A DNA stretch of 64,000 nt from Tranquillimonas rosea (GTDB lineage Bacteria > Pseudomonadota > Alphaproteobacteria > Rhodobacterales > Rhodobacteraceae), in NCBI RefSeq assembly GCF_900111315.1, contig NZ_FOGU01000004.1:62001-126000 (forward strand). The letters run 5' to 3'. Below the pieces are notes generated by a model. It worked only from the letters and a program-made list of their open reading frames with translations, was not told where the DNA came from and made no database searches. This document shows positions 45,399 to 54,015 of this stretch, piece after piece (position 1 is the first letter of the stretch; each line of letters starts with the position of its first letter). The position numbers and the translations under genes were made by a program.

Positions 45399-46027
45399 AC
45401 CCGCACCTCGACCACCGGAACCGAGGGCACCTCGCCCGCCTCGAAGCTCGCCAGCGAGGTCTGCACCGTGTCGGCATCGAACCGCACCGGCACGTCGAAC
45501 TCGAACCCCGCCGTCACCGCGTCGCCCAAGGGCGGCGCGACCTCCAGCGTCACCCGTCCCGCCGCCGGATCGACCGAGAAATGCACCCCCTCGCGCAGCT
45601 CCAGCCCACCGACGCCGACGCGCACCGTGCCCGCCACCGGCTTGCGGACCGGCCGGGCATAGCTCTCCTGCCCCGAGCGATAGGTCTTGCACAGCTGGAA
45701 CACGGTCGTCGTCCCGTCGCCGCGCCCGATCACCTGGTCCTCGAAATCGACCCGCGCCGAGGGCAGGCACGACTTGTAGTCGCTCCAGTCCTTCCAGCGG
45801 AATCCGTGCAACTGCCCGCGCCGCGCCTCGAAGAAGGCGACCAGCGCCGCCAGGTCATCCTGCGAGCGCATGGCCACGCCCGCGTCATAGCGGCGCCTTG
45901 CATGCTCCCACGGCGTGTTGCGCTCTTCGAACCCGTTGGCCAGCGTCACGATCTCGGTCCGCCGCTGCGGCCCCCCGACCGAGCCAAAGCTCAGGGCCGC
46001 GGGAAATCTCACCTCATGGAAACTCAT
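45395..46027 (-). CDS. GTA distal tail protein, DUF2460 (g12)
   Basis: A 210-residue protein of the DUF2460 (TIGR02217) type, starting SFHEVRFPAALSFGS with RRTEIVTLANGFEERN. In RcGTA this is the distal tail protein (g12). It is separated from g11 by 10 bp and overlaps g13 by 4 bp. Confidence 0.9.
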   Translation of the reverse strand: MSFHEVRFPAALSFGSVGGPQRRTEIVTLANGFEERNTPWEHARRRYDAGVAMRSQDDLAALVAFFEARRGQLHGFRWKDWSDYKSCLPSARVDFEDQVIGRGDGTTTVFQLCKTYRSGQESYARPVRKPVAGTVRVGVGGLELREGVHFSVDPAAGRVTLEVAPPLGDAVTAGFEFDVPVRFDADTVQTSLASFEAGEVPSVPVVEVRV

Positions 46028-46037
46028 ATCTTCTCCC

Positions 46038-46688
46038 TCAGCGGTTTCTCTGGCCGCGCGAAAGCGCCCGGCCCATCTGCGCCGCGATCTGGCTGTGACT
46101 GCGGCGAAAGCTCTCGGCGTCGCGGGTCGCGACGTTGACGACCACCTGCACCGGCCGGCCGCCGCCCCCCGCCTGCACGCCCAGCCGGCCGTCGGCGCCC
46201 CGCGCCAGCGGCAGGATCGCCTCGGGACCGGCCTCGCCCATCAGGCCCGTGCCGCCGCGCATCGGGAACGCGACCGGCCCCGACACCACACCGCCCGTCG
46301 CAAAGGGCCGCACCCGGCCCTGCGCGAACCCGGCCCCGTCCGCGAACGGCATCAGCGCGCCCACGCCCTCGGCCAGCATCCCGCCCAACTGGCGCGACAC
46401 CGGCTTCACCGCCGCGCGATAGGCGGTGTCGGCCATCGACTGCGCAACGCAGCGCAGCGCCTCGCTCAGCGACGCGCCGTCAAAGACCAGGTCCTCGAAC
46501 GACCGCCGCAATCCCCGCGACAGGCCGCGCGACAAGGCGGTCACCTCGCGGCCGGCGCCGGCGATCTCGCCGCGCATCCGGCCCAGTTCGGCCTCGAACG
46601 CCGCCGTCACCGACCTTGCGCCGCCCATCGCCTCTTCCAGAGAGGTCAGCTGCACCTCCAGGTCGTCGATCTCGTCAGGTTCCGTCAT
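46038..46688 (-). CDS. GTA tape measure protein (g11)
   Basis: A 216-residue short tape measure protein, about the length of RcGTA g11. The N-terminal half is helical and starts MTEPDEIDDLEVQLTSLEEA; the C-terminus has the tail-protein segment FATGGVVSGPVAFPM and GEAGPEAILPLARGA. The gene overlaps the tail chaperone gene by 14 bp. The short length fits the short GTA tail. Confidence 0.88.
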   Translation of the reverse strand: MTEPDEIDDLEVQLTSLEEAMGGARSVTAAFEAELGRMRGEIAGAGREVTALSRGLSRGLRRSFEDLVFDGASLSEALRCVAQSMADTAYRAAVKPVSRQLGGMLAEGVGALMPFADGAGFAQGRVRPFATGGVVSGPVAFPMRGGTGLMGEAGPEAILPLARGADGRLGVQAGGGGRPVQVVVNVATRDAESFRRSHSQIAAQMGRALSRGQRNR

Positions 46689-46872
46689 CCGCCCCTCCTT
46701 GGTCGGGATAGGCCGCGCGCAGTTCCTCCAGCCGCGCCCGCCCAAGCGGCGCCGGCGCGCGCCCGGCCCCCAGCATCAGCGCTAGCTCCGCCGGGGTCAG
46801 CGCCCAGAACTGGTCGGGACGCAGGCCCAGGCCCGACAGCGCCACCCGCATCAGCGCGGCCCAGTCAAACAT
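46675..46872 (-). CDS. GTA tail assembly chaperone (g10.1)
   Basis: A 65-residue protein of the phage tail assembly chaperone family, starting MFDWAALMRVALSGLGLRP and with WALTPAELALMLG. It matches g10.1 of RcGTA. An in-frame ATG at 46887 lies inside g10; ATG 46872 is preferred because it overlaps the g10 stop by only 8 bp. Confidence 0.82.
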   Translation of the reverse strand: MFDWAALMRVALSGLGLRPDQFWALTPAELALMLGAGRAPAPLGRARLEELRAAYPDQGGADDGT

Positions 46873-47185
46873 CGCCCGGCCCCGCAAAGGCCCGCGCCAA
46901 CAGCGCCCCGGCCACCCGCGCCGCCTCGACCGGTCCGCCGCCGATCTCGGCGCTCAGCAGATCGCGTGGGCCTCCGCGCCAGCCGCCGCCCCGCAGGCCG
47001 GCCACGATCAGCGCCAGCACGTCGCGGGTCGAGAACCGCCCCGCCTCGAACCGCTCGACCAGGTCCATCAGCGTCCCGGCCTCCAGCGCTGCTTCCAACT
47101 CCGCCAACGCACCCAGCGTCAGCTTCGCCACCCGGCGCTCGCCATCCAGCGTCAGCGCCACCTCTCCGGCATGGGGATTGGCCAT
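46865..47185 (-). CDS. GTA family protein (g10)
   Basis: A 106-residue GTA family protein resembling RcGTA g10 and the GTA-gp10 family: LTLDGERRVAKLTLGALAEL, then FSTRDVLALIVAGLRGGG. Usually followed by the tail chaperone, as here. The start overlaps the g9 stop by one base. Confidence 0.82.
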   Translation of the reverse strand: MANPHAGEVALTLDGERRVAKLTLGALAELEAALEAGTLMDLVERFEAGRFSTRDVLALIVAGLRGGGWRGGPRDLLSAEIGGGPVEAARVAGALLARAFAGPGDV

Positions 47186-47598
47186 CAGAGCGCCGTGAAG
47201 CTCAGTGCCCCGGCCGAAGCCAGCGCCATCTCGTAGGTCGCCTCGCCGTCGTGGCTGCCGGCATATTCCAGCGCCGTCACCTGGAACGGCCCCTGGACGA
47301 TGCCGAAATCCGGCACGATCACCTGGAAGTCGGGCGTGATCCCCTGAAAGAAGATGTCCCGCGCCCGTGCGTCGGTCGCGGTGTCCTTGAACACCCCCGA
47401 GCCCGAGATCGTCGCCGACCGCACGCCCGCGCCCGACAACAGTTCTCGCCATCCCCCCTCGCTCTCCAGCGAGGTCACCTCGACGCTCTCGGCGTTGAAC
47501 GACAGCCGCGTGGCGCGCAGCCCCGCCACCGTCTCGAACTGCCCGCCCCCGGTGAGGTCGAGCTTTATCAACAAATCCTTGCCGTTCTGGGCCGCCAT
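47185..47598 (-). CDS. GTA major tail protein (g9)
   Basis: A 137-residue TP901-1-type major tail protein that forms the tail tube. It has the pattern GKDLLIKLDLTGGGQFETVAG, LSFNAESVEVTSLES and GSGVFKDTATD typical of the family. 18 bp separate it from g8. Confidence 0.9.
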   Translation of the reverse strand: MAAQNGKDLLIKLDLTGGGQFETVAGLRATRLSFNAESVEVTSLESEGGWRELLSGAGVRSATISGSGVFKDTATDARARDIFFQGITPDFQVIVPDFGIVQGPFQVTALEYAGSHDGEATYEMALASAGALSFTAL

Positions 47599-47616
47599 CT
47601 CCGCTCCTCCCGCTAC

Positions 47617-48027
47617 TCACTCGTCATCCGTCCGCGCCCGAAAGCGCAGGTCGATCCGCCGCCGGTCCCCCGGCGACAGGCGCTGCGCCCGCGCCTGGCG
47701 GAACCACAGCCCCACCAGCCGCCCGCGCCCCAACGTCAGCGCCGCACCGGTCAGCGCATCCGACACCGCAGCCGCGGCCGCCTTGGCCGTGGCAAAGCCC
47801 GCCGCGTCGCTCTCCACGCTGATCGTCAGGTCGTGACGGGCGCCGGCCGACAGCATGTCGCCCGCCTCGCGCACCCGCTCCTCGCCGATCAGCACGAAGG
47901 TTCCCGAAAGCACCCCGGCGGGCCGGGCGTCGTGGACGGCGTCGCCCACCACCGCCCGCAGCGCCGCGTCCGCCTTCAGCCGCGCATAGACGGCCTCCTG
48001 CAACGCGCCGGCCATCGCATAGCTCAT
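47617..48027 (-). CDS. GTA tail terminator/completion protein, DUF3168 (g8)
   Basis: A 136-residue DUF3168 protein, the tail terminator type of siphophages (g8 of RcGTA). Start MSYAMAGALQEAVYARLKAD and VLIGEERVREAGD are characteristic. ATG overlaps the g7 stop by 4 bp. Confidence 0.87.
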   Translation of the reverse strand: MSYAMAGALQEAVYARLKADAALRAVVGDAVHDARPAGVLSGTFVLIGEERVREAGDMLSAGARHDLTISVESDAAGFATAKAAAAAVSDALTGAALTLGRGRLVGLWFRQARAQRLSPGDRRRIDLRFRARTDDE

Positions 48028-48362
48028 GCCGCCACCTCCTCGTCCGCATCGCACAGCAGGTACCGCCCGCGCGGGTCCGCCTCGCCCACCGCGCGGATCG
48101 CGAAACAGCGCGCCCCCTCGCGAAAGCGCTGCCCCGGCGCCGGCCGCGCGGGCGAACCCACCCGCGCGCCGCGCACCGTGATCCGCCACCGGGTCAGCCC
48201 GACCGGCCCACCGGGCGCGGCCGTCTCGCGCCCGGTCCGCCGGTCCATCGCGGCCCAGAGCACGCCCAGCGTCTCCCAGCTCTCTGACAGGCCCCCGGCG
48301 CCGTCCGGCACACCGACGCGCGCCTGCAACTCCAGCCGCCGGCTCAGATCCGGCGCACTCAT
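48024..48362 (-). CDS. GTA head-tail adaptor (g7)
   Basis: A 112-residue head-tail joining protein of the phage_H_T_join type (g7), with RRLELQARVGVPDGAGGLSE and GQRFREGARCFAIRAV. The start overlaps the g6 stop by 4 bp. Confidence 0.87.
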   Translation of the reverse strand: MSAPDLSRRLELQARVGVPDGAGGLSESWETLGVLWAAMDRRTGRETAAPGGPVGLTRWRITVRGARVGSPARPAPGQRFREGARCFAIRAVGEADPRGRYLLCDADEEVAA

Positions 48363-48955
48363 GCCGCACCGCCCAGAAGGCGCACCGGGCGATATGGGCC
48401 CAGCAGGCCCTCGACCGGCCCCGGCATCGGGCGCACCTCGCCTTCGCCGTCGCCGCGCCGGGCATAGTGATGGGCGGCCAGCATCAGCACCGCCTGCGCC
48501 AGGTCGCCCGGAACGGTCTCCCACCCGGCGCCATAGCCCGCCTCGAACAGCACCTCGGCCGCGCCGCCCGTCGGGATCAACGGCAGCCGCGCGCCCGTCG
48601 CCGCCAACGCGGGCCGGTGCGCGTCCTCGGCCAGGCGGTAGCGCTCTGGCGGGACCTCCTTCACAGAGCCGTCCCGCATCCGCAAAGACACCGACACCAG
48701 CGCGGGAACCGGCGCCACCGGCAGCATCTGCCGCGCCGCGTCCCGCCAGGCCTCCACCCGCCACAGGAACCGCCGCCGCAGCACGGCCTTGCCGGTCCGC
48801 GCCTCGATCGCGGCAAGCGCCGCGCGCAGGCACGGGACCAGGACCGCGTCCTGCAGGCTGTCCTCGCCGAACCCGGTCCCCAGCCGCAGATGCGACCGAA
48901 ACGCCGCCACCGGCAGAGCGGCCGGATCCACCGGCGTGTCCTCGTTCAAGATCAT
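48359..48955 (-). CDS. GTA head-tail connector (g6)
   Basis: A 198-residue connector (gp6-like) with AAFRSHLRLGTGFGEDSLQD, LRAALAAIEARTGKAVLRR and LAQAVLMLAAHHYARRG near the C-terminus. It follows the capsid gene by 146 bp and starts the run of overlapping head-tail genes. Confidence 0.88.
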   Translation of the reverse strand: MILNEDTPVDPAALPVAAFRSHLRLGTGFGEDSLQDAVLVPCLRAALAAIEARTGKAVLRRRFLWRVEAWRDAARQMLPVAPVPALVSVSLRMRDGSVKEVPPERYRLAEDAHRPALAATGARLPLIPTGGAAEVLFEAGYGAGWETVPGDLAQAVLMLAAHHYARRGDGEGEVRPMPGPVEGLLGPYRPVRLLGGAA

Positions 48956-49101
48956 CTCTCAACCTCCCGTCCCTGTGTCATTCTTCGGAATTGGACGCGC
49001 GCCCCCGCGCCGCTCGGACGGAGGGATAGCTGGACGACACGGGGGTCGTTGATGCGCGCGTCCGGGGCGCCGGACCGTGGCCCGGCACCCGCCCGCGCGC
49101 C

Positions 49102-50280
49102 TTACTCGGCGGCGAACTTCAGAAGCTTGATCGCGGCGAAATCACTGACGTCGCCGCCGACGCGCTTGGTGGCGTAGAACAGAACATGCGGCTTGGCCGA
49201 GAACGGATCGCGCAGGATGCGCAGGTCGGGACGCTCGGCGATGGTATAGCCCTGGCCAAAATCACCGAAGGCCACCGCAAAGCTGTCGGCGGCGATGTCC
49301 GGCATGTCCTCGGCGATCAGCACCGGGTATCCCAGAAGCCGCGCGGGCTCTCCCGCCGCCAGCCCGTCGGACCACAGGAACCGCCCGTCACCGTCCTTCA
49401 TCTTGCGCACCGTGCCGGCGGTCTTCGAGTTCATCACGAAGCTCGCCCCCGCCCGGTACTGCGCCCCCAGCGCATAGACCAGCTCGACCAGCGGGTCGGC
49501 GTCCTGGAACGCCCCCGCCGCGCCGGTCGGGACATAGCCGAGGTTGCCCCATTCCCAGATCGTGTCGTCCACCGTCGGATGCGTCAGGAATCCCGTCGGC
49601 TTGTCCGCCCCGTCACCAGTGACGAACGCCGCCGCCTCGGCCCGGGCGAACTTGTCCGCGATGCGCCCCGCCAGCCAGCTCTCGATGTCGAAGGCCGCGT
49701 CGTCCAGCAGCCGCTGCGAGGCCTTCGGCAGCGCCGACAGCTCGTGCAGAGGGATGACGATCCGGTCCAGCTGCGGCGTCCCGGTCTCGGTCTGGGCCCC
49801 GGTCTCGGACGACCACCCCGCGCCGACATCCGTGGTGTCGATCAGCACATCGTACGACGTCGCCTCGACCCGCACCACATTGGCCACCTGCCGCAGCGAC
49901 GCGGTCGAGTGCAGGACACTCTGCACGGTCTCCGACGTCTGCGGATCGACGAGGTAACCGCCATCCCCGGCCACCGCGCTCGACAGCGCCTTGCTCTCGG
50001 TCTCGAGCCCGCGCAGCCCGTCGTCGTCGCCGTTGCGCAGATAGGCGCCAAAGGCGGCCTTGTGGCTCAGGTCAGTCTCGGCCGCGGCCGAAAGCACCGG
50101 GCGCGCGCCCGCGATACTCTTGCGATCCAGCATGGTCAGTCGCTCTTCCTGTTGTTGCATCTTATTGTGAATGTCGTCGCGAAACCTTTTGATCTCGCTC
50201 GTGAATCGCGCCATCGCGCGCATCGCCTGATGCGCGGATGCACTCCGCCCCTCCGGGGCCGTCGCCTCGGTCTCGGCCAT
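49102..50280 (-). CDS. GTA HK97-type major capsid protein (g5)
   Basis: A 392-residue capsid protein: an N-terminal helical scaffold region (residues 1-55, removed by the protease in HK97-like phages), then the HK97 fold with AVAGDGGYLVDPQTSETV, DVLIDTTDVGAGWSSETG, VIPLHELSALPKASQRLLDD and GYPVLIAEDMPDIA. Its gene is the central gene of the head module. 36 bp separate it from the protease gene. Confidence 0.93.
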   Translation of the reverse strand: MAETEATAPEGRSASAHQAMRAMARFTSEIKRFRDDIHNKMQQQEERLTMLDRKSIAGARPVLSAAAETDLSHKAAFGAYLRNGDDDGLRGLETESKALSSAVAGDGGYLVDPQTSETVQSVLHSTASLRQVANVVRVEATSYDVLIDTTDVGAGWSSETGAQTETGTPQLDRIVIPLHELSALPKASQRLLDDAAFDIESWLAGRIADKFARAEAAAFVTGDGADKPTGFLTHPTVDDTIWEWGNLGYVPTGAAGAFQDADPLVELVYALGAQYRAGASFVMNSKTAGTVRKMKDGDGRFLWSDGLAAGEPARLLGYPVLIAEDMPDIAADSFAVAFGDFGQGYTIAERPDLRILRDPFSAKPHVLFYATKRVGGDVSDFAAIKLLKFAAE

Positions 50281-50316
50281 CGCCTCTTCCTTTCGCTTGT
50301 GCTGATGGTCGGCGGG

Positions 50317-50874
50317 TCAGCTGCCCGCCAGCACCTCTCCGGCGCGGCGCAGCGCCGCCGCCATTTCTTCCAGCGCCGCCGCCTCGTCGGCTTCGGCCTT
50401 GCCGTTCAGCCGCGCCTCGGGAAGCATCGGGAACGTCACCAGCGACACTTCCCACAGGTCCAGCTCCGTGAGGCTGCGCCGCCCGCCCGCATCCTTCGTC
50501 GCCCGCACCGTGCGATAGCCGATCGACAGCCCGTCGATCGCGCCCGCCGCGATCAGCGCGGCGGCCTCCCGCGCCCGCGCCACGTCGTCCAGAAGACGCC
50601 CCCGCACATGCAGCCCGTGCGCGTCCTCGCGGACGTCCTCCCAGACGCCGATCGGCTGCGCCGGATCATGCTGCCACAGCATCTTGACCTTGCCGCCCCG
50701 CGCCGCCAGCCGCTTCAAGGCCGCCACGTAAGCGCCCGGCATCACGGTATCTCCTCCCTGATCCCGCACCCCGAAGAGCGAGGCATAGCCGGCGATCTCG
50801 CAGCCCTCGCGCATCGTCACCGCGCCGCCCGCCGCGCAGAACTTGCGCTCCAGTCCACTCTCTTCCGTCAACAT
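50317..50874 (-). CDS. GTA prohead protease (g4)
   Basis: A 185-residue HK97-family prohead protease, with the catalytic His in MLWQHDPAQPIG and the Ser in AIDGLSIGYR, and start region CEIAGYASLFGVRDQGGD. The start is ambiguous: ATG 50874 has GGGGAG at good spacing; the frame opens earlier at 50901. It begins 31 bp after the portal stop, so the small g3.5 gene often found between portal and protease is absent. Confidence 0.9.
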   Translation of the reverse strand: MLTEESGLERKFCAAGGAVTMREGCEIAGYASLFGVRDQGGDTVMPGAYVAALKRLAARGGKVKMLWQHDPAQPIGVWEDVREDAHGLHVRGRLLDDVARAREAAALIAAGAIDGLSIGYRTVRATKDAGGRRSLTELDLWEVSLVTFPMLPEARLNGKAEADEAAALEEMAAALRRAGEVLAGS

Positions 50875-50905
50875 CCGATTCTCCCCGTAACCCACTGGCA
50901 TGAAA

Positions 50906-52069
50906 TCATTCCCCGACCGGCAACCCCAGCAGAGCCCGCTTTTCCGCCGGGCTCAGGAAATCCGCCTCGGCGACCCGCCGCCACTGCGCCTCCCGCTCGG
51001 CCGCCAGTGCAGGCACGCCGTCGAGATCGGGCACCAGCTCAACCAGCTCAGAGAAATGCGCCGACAGCCAGTGGCTCAGCGCCGCCGTCACCCGGCCCGC
51101 CAGCGGCAGCACCGTCAGGCGATAGAACGCCCGGTTCGCCTCGGCGTAATTGGCGTAGGTCGCGTCGCCGGGTATCCCCAGCAGCATCGGCGGCACGCCA
51201 AAGGCCAGCGCGATCTCCCGCGCGGCGGCCTCCTTGGTCTTCTGGAACTCCATGTCCGAGGGCGAGAACCCCATCGGTTTCCAGTCCAGCCCGCCTTCCA
51301 GCAGCATCGGCCGTCCGGCATTGCGCGCGCCCTGGTGATGGCTCTCCATCTCGCCCAGCAGCCGGTCGTACTGCGCCTGCGTCAGCGTGCCCTGGCCCTC
51401 GCCCCCGCCGTAGACGATCGCGCCCGAGGGCCGCGCCGCGTTGTCCAGCAGCGCCTTCGACCAGCGCGAGGCGGCGTTGTGCACGTCCATCGCCCCCGCC
51501 GCGGCCTGCATCGGCGACAGACCGTAATGGTCGTCCTGCGGATGAAAGCTGCGGACGTGGCACACCGCCGCCGGTCCCTCGCCCACGGCAAAGCGGTGCG
51601 TCTTCGCCCCCACGGTGTAGTCATAGGCCACGGGCCAGCCGTCCGATCCCGGCACGACGCTCACCCGGTCGGACCGCAGGACATGCAGCTCCGCCGGCCG
51701 CCCCGACCCGGCCGCCTCGACATAGGCGTTGCCGCTCAGGCAAAGCTGGGCATAGATCGCCTCGAACAGCTCGGCCCGCCCCTGCGCCGCGTTCGGTCGT
51801 TGCACCAGCCGCAGCACCGGATGGCTGTCGAACCGGCGCGTCCCGTCCTGCAGGACCAGCGGCAGCGCGCCCGCCGCCTCGGCGATCAGGCGCACGCAGC
51901 GAAAGCCGACCGGATTGCCGATGAACCCGCTCCGCGTCAGCGACACCGCGTCGCGCGGGGTCCAGGCCACCCGCCCCGCAGTGCCATAGGCGATCACCGG
52001 CCCCGCGGCCGAGGCCTTCTGCTCGGGCGGTGCCTCCACCGGCCGCGGCCGCTTGAGAAAATCGAACAT
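50906..52069 (-). CDS. GTA portal protein (g3)
   Basis: A 387-residue phage portal protein (HK97 type) with IGNPVGFRCVRLIAEAAGA, HPVLRLVQRPNAAQGRAELFE, and FGVPPMLLGIPGDATYANY. ATG 52069 begins MFDFLKRP with AAAGGA 6 nt upstream; the in-frame ATG 52093 is less well placed. The terminase reading frame ends 86 bp upstream. Confidence 0.92.
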   Translation of the reverse strand: MFDFLKRPRPVEAPPEQKASAAGPVIAYGTAGRVAWTPRDAVSLTRSGFIGNPVGFRCVRLIAEAAGALPLVLQDGTRRFDSHPVLRLVQRPNAAQGRAELFEAIYAQLCLSGNAYVEAAGSGRPAELHVLRSDRVSVVPGSDGWPVAYDYTVGAKTHRFAVGEGPAAVCHVRSFHPQDDHYGLSPMQAAAGAMDVHNAASRWSKALLDNAARPSGAIVYGGGEGQGTLTQAQYDRLLGEMESHHQGARNAGRPMLLEGGLDWKPMGFSPSDMEFQKTKEAAAREIALAFGVPPMLLGIPGDATYANYAEANRAFYRLTVLPLAGRVTAALSHWLSAHFSELVELVPDLDGVPALAAEREAQWRRVAEADFLSPAEKRALLGLPVGE

Positions 52070-52155
52070 TCCCCGTCCTTTCCTTGCGGGCACGACGAAA
52101 AAGACCGCTCCCTGCCGGAAGCGGCCCCGTCATCCATGCCCCGATTTCGCCGTGG

Positions 52156-53483
52156 TCAGCCCAGGCTGCGCACCTGCGGATTGCGCCATGCCGCCGCCGG
52201 CGCCAGCACCAGGTCGTGCAGCGCCCAGACCAGCGCATCCACCCGGTCGGGCGAGCCCGATCCCTCGAACCCCTGCGCCGTCATCCGGCACATCTCATCC
52301 TCCAACGCGGCCAGCCCCGGCAAATGCGCCACGCGCCCCTGTTCGTAGAGCGCGGCCACCGGTTCAGCCCGCGCCGCCTTGCCACGGGTGGCGTGCACGC
52401 CGCGATAGGGCGCCAGCGGATCGATCTGCCGCACCACCGTCTCCACCAGGTCGCCGCCCTGGTTCACCTCGGCGACCAGCCGCTCGGCGCCGTGGCGATG
52501 CAGCGCGTCCACCGCCGCCTGCGCCCATTCCGTCGGCGTCGCGCCCGAGACGCTGGCATCCTCCAGCACCACGACGCGCCAATCCTGCGGCGGCCCGACC
52601 GTCACCGCGCCCGACACCACGATGCCGCAGGTGTCCGACCGCTTGCCGGAGGTCACCGGCGGATCCACCGCGACCACGATCCGGCTCAGGCGCGGCACCG
52701 TGTCCACCCGTGCCGCCTCGATCATCGAGGACCGCCAGAGCGCGCCCTCGGCATCCTCCAGCAGGACGCCGTCCAGCTCCTGACGGCCCAGCCGCGTGCC
52801 GGCATAGCGCGCCCGAACCGCCTCCAGGAACGATCCCGCCAGGTTCGCGGCGTTCGCCTCGGTCGGCGCATGGGTCACCGCCGTTGTCGGCAGGTCCAAT
52901 AGCTCTTTCAGCACGCCCACGTTGCGCGGCGTCGTCGTCACCACCTGCCGCGGATCGTCGCCCAGCCGCAGGGCGAATTGCAGCATGTCCCAGGCCTCTC
53001 GCGCACGCTTCCACTTGGCCAGCTCATCCACCCACGCGGCGTCGAACTGCGGCCCGCGCGGGATTCCGGATCATGGGCCGAGAACACCTGCGCCACCGCG
53101 CCGTTCGGCCAGACCAGCCGCTTGCGCCCCGCCTCCCAGACCGGCCGCCTGTCGGCGGGGGAACACGCCATGATGCCGCTGTCGCCAAAGATCATCACCT
53201 CGCGCGCCTGGTCGAGCGTCTCGCCCACCAGTGCCACCCGAGACGCCCGGCCCGGCGACAGCGGCAGCGATCCCTCGACCTGCCCGCGCAGCCATTCGGC
53301 ACCCGCGCGGGTCTTGCCCGCGCCCCGGCCGCCCATCACCACCCAGGACCGCCAGTCGCCCTCGGGCGGCAGCTGGTGCGCCATCGCCCAGAACTCGAAA
53401 AGATAAGGGAGCGCCAGCAGCGCCCCCTCGGTCAGTTCATCCAGGAACCTCTCCTGCACCTCCCGCGGCGCGGAGGCGATCAA
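52156..53483 (-). pseudogene. GTA large terminase (g2), frameshifted
   Basis: Two frames together give one TerL. The N-terminal frame carries the ATPase Walker A VVMGGRGAGKTRAGAEW, WAMAHQLPPEGDW and FSAHDPES; the second frame continues with WVDELAKWKRAREAW and the nuclease domain (VVAVDPPVTSGKRSDTCG, AEVNQGGD). Expected family sequence between them is ESLRGPQFDAAW; the DNA reads a single base short around 53060, so after ESRAGRSS the first frame runs into unrelated sequence to 52938. The cause is a one-base deletion (or a sequencing error). The N-terminal frame extends to ATG 53570 inside g1; a TTG at 53483 before ATCGCCTCC is the more probable start, with GGGGG upstream. If real, DNA packaging is lost. 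Confidence 0.8.
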
Positions 53484-53775
53484 GGCGGCCCCCGATCTCG
53501 GCGCGCACGGCGTCGAAGTCGAGAGCGTATTCTCTTGCGATGCCTTCAAGGCGCTTGAGGTGGTCTTCAAGGCGCTTCCTTTCGTCGAACAGCGTCTGCG
53601 TGGCGCGCCGGTACTCGGCCGCCTTCTGCTTGATCTCGGCCTCGGCCAGATCGTCCCGGTCCTTCAGGTACAGCTTGACCGCAAGGAAATCCTCCAACGC
53701 CTCGCGGTAATGCGCCTCCGCTTCAACCAGAAGCGAGCGCGCTCCCTCTCCGACAGAGGGTCTCTTGATCGTCAT
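53437..53775 (-). CDS. GTA small terminase-like protein (g1)
   Basis: A 112-residue helical protein matching RcGTA g1: MTIKRPSVGEGARSLLVEAE, YREALEDFLAVKLYLKDRDD, then a coiled-coil EIKQKAAEYRRATQTLFDERK. g1 is the proposed small terminase and first gene of the GTA cluster. Its end overlaps the terminase gene. The start ATG overlaps the stop of a possible leader ORF (ATGA). Confidence 0.78.
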   Translation of the reverse strand: MTIKRPSVGEGARSLLVEAEAHYREALEDFLAVKLYLKDRDDLAEAEIKQKAAEYRRATQTLFDERKRLEDHLKRLEGIAREYALDFDAVRAEIGGRLDRLRAAGGAGEVPG

Positions 53776-53858
53776 GGGGAAACCTGCCTCTCCAGGGATC
53801 TCCTCCGAGCAGACATAAAAAAACGGCCCGAGGGCAGCGCCCAGGACCGTTCCGTCAC
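53772..53858 (-). other. Possible leader ORF of the GTA transcript
   Basis: A GTG at 53858 opens a 28-codon frame that passes through the terminator hairpin and the T-tract and ends TGA overlapping the g1 ATG. GGAAG lies just upstream of the GTG. An inner ATG at 53816 starts a 14-codon version. The translation contains SWALPSGRFF and RRRSLERQVSP. Coding status is not proven; it may be a leader peptide that couples translation to the terminator and to g1. Confidence 0.3.
53817..53850 (-). terminator. Intrinsic terminator in GTA leader
   Basis: On the minus strand an 11-bp GC-rich stem (ACGGTCC, then GGGC, loop of 3, GCCC, GGGCCGT, with a small internal mismatch) is followed by seven U (53823-53817). 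It lies between the promoter-like sequence at 53878-53906 and the g1 ATG at 53775. Confidence 0.75.
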
Positions 53859-53877
53859 GTCTTCCAGCTTGACTAGA

Positions 53878-53906
53878 TGTATACACCGGACCGTGCGCCG
53901 AGTCAA
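53878..53906 (-). promoter_or_regulatory. Sigma70-like promoter of the GTA cluster
   Basis: On the minus strand TTGACT (-35), a 17-bp spacer and TATACA (-10) match the housekeeping consensus well. A start about 53871 would give a roughly 96-nt leader before g1. The -10 lies in the palindrome TGTATACA. rnd ends 110 bp upstream, so this may be the GTA promoter or one of several. Confidence 0.6.
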
Positions 53907-53913
53907 GCTTGAC
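53902..53913. promoter_or_regulatory. Operator-like palindrome over the -35 element
   Basis: GTCAAGCTTGAC is a perfect 12-bp palindrome overlapping the -35 hexamer. The half element GCTTGACT recurs at 53867-53874 near the predicted transcription start, forming an inverted pair with AGTCAAG. Such geometry suggests binding of a dimeric regulator; no regulator is identified. Confidence 0.5.
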
Positions 53914-54015
53914 GGCCCGGCCCCCACCGCGCGATGGGGGCAACGATCCGTCAACACATCCGGATTACAGACGCTATTTCAAAGTCTTGCAGGCCGCGCC
54001 ACGATCACGCCGGCC

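Noticed and set aside
53484-53570. ATG start of the terminase frame at 53570
   Set aside because: It would overlap g1 by 134 bp and add residues without family resemblance; a TTG at 53483 is more plausible, although not certain.
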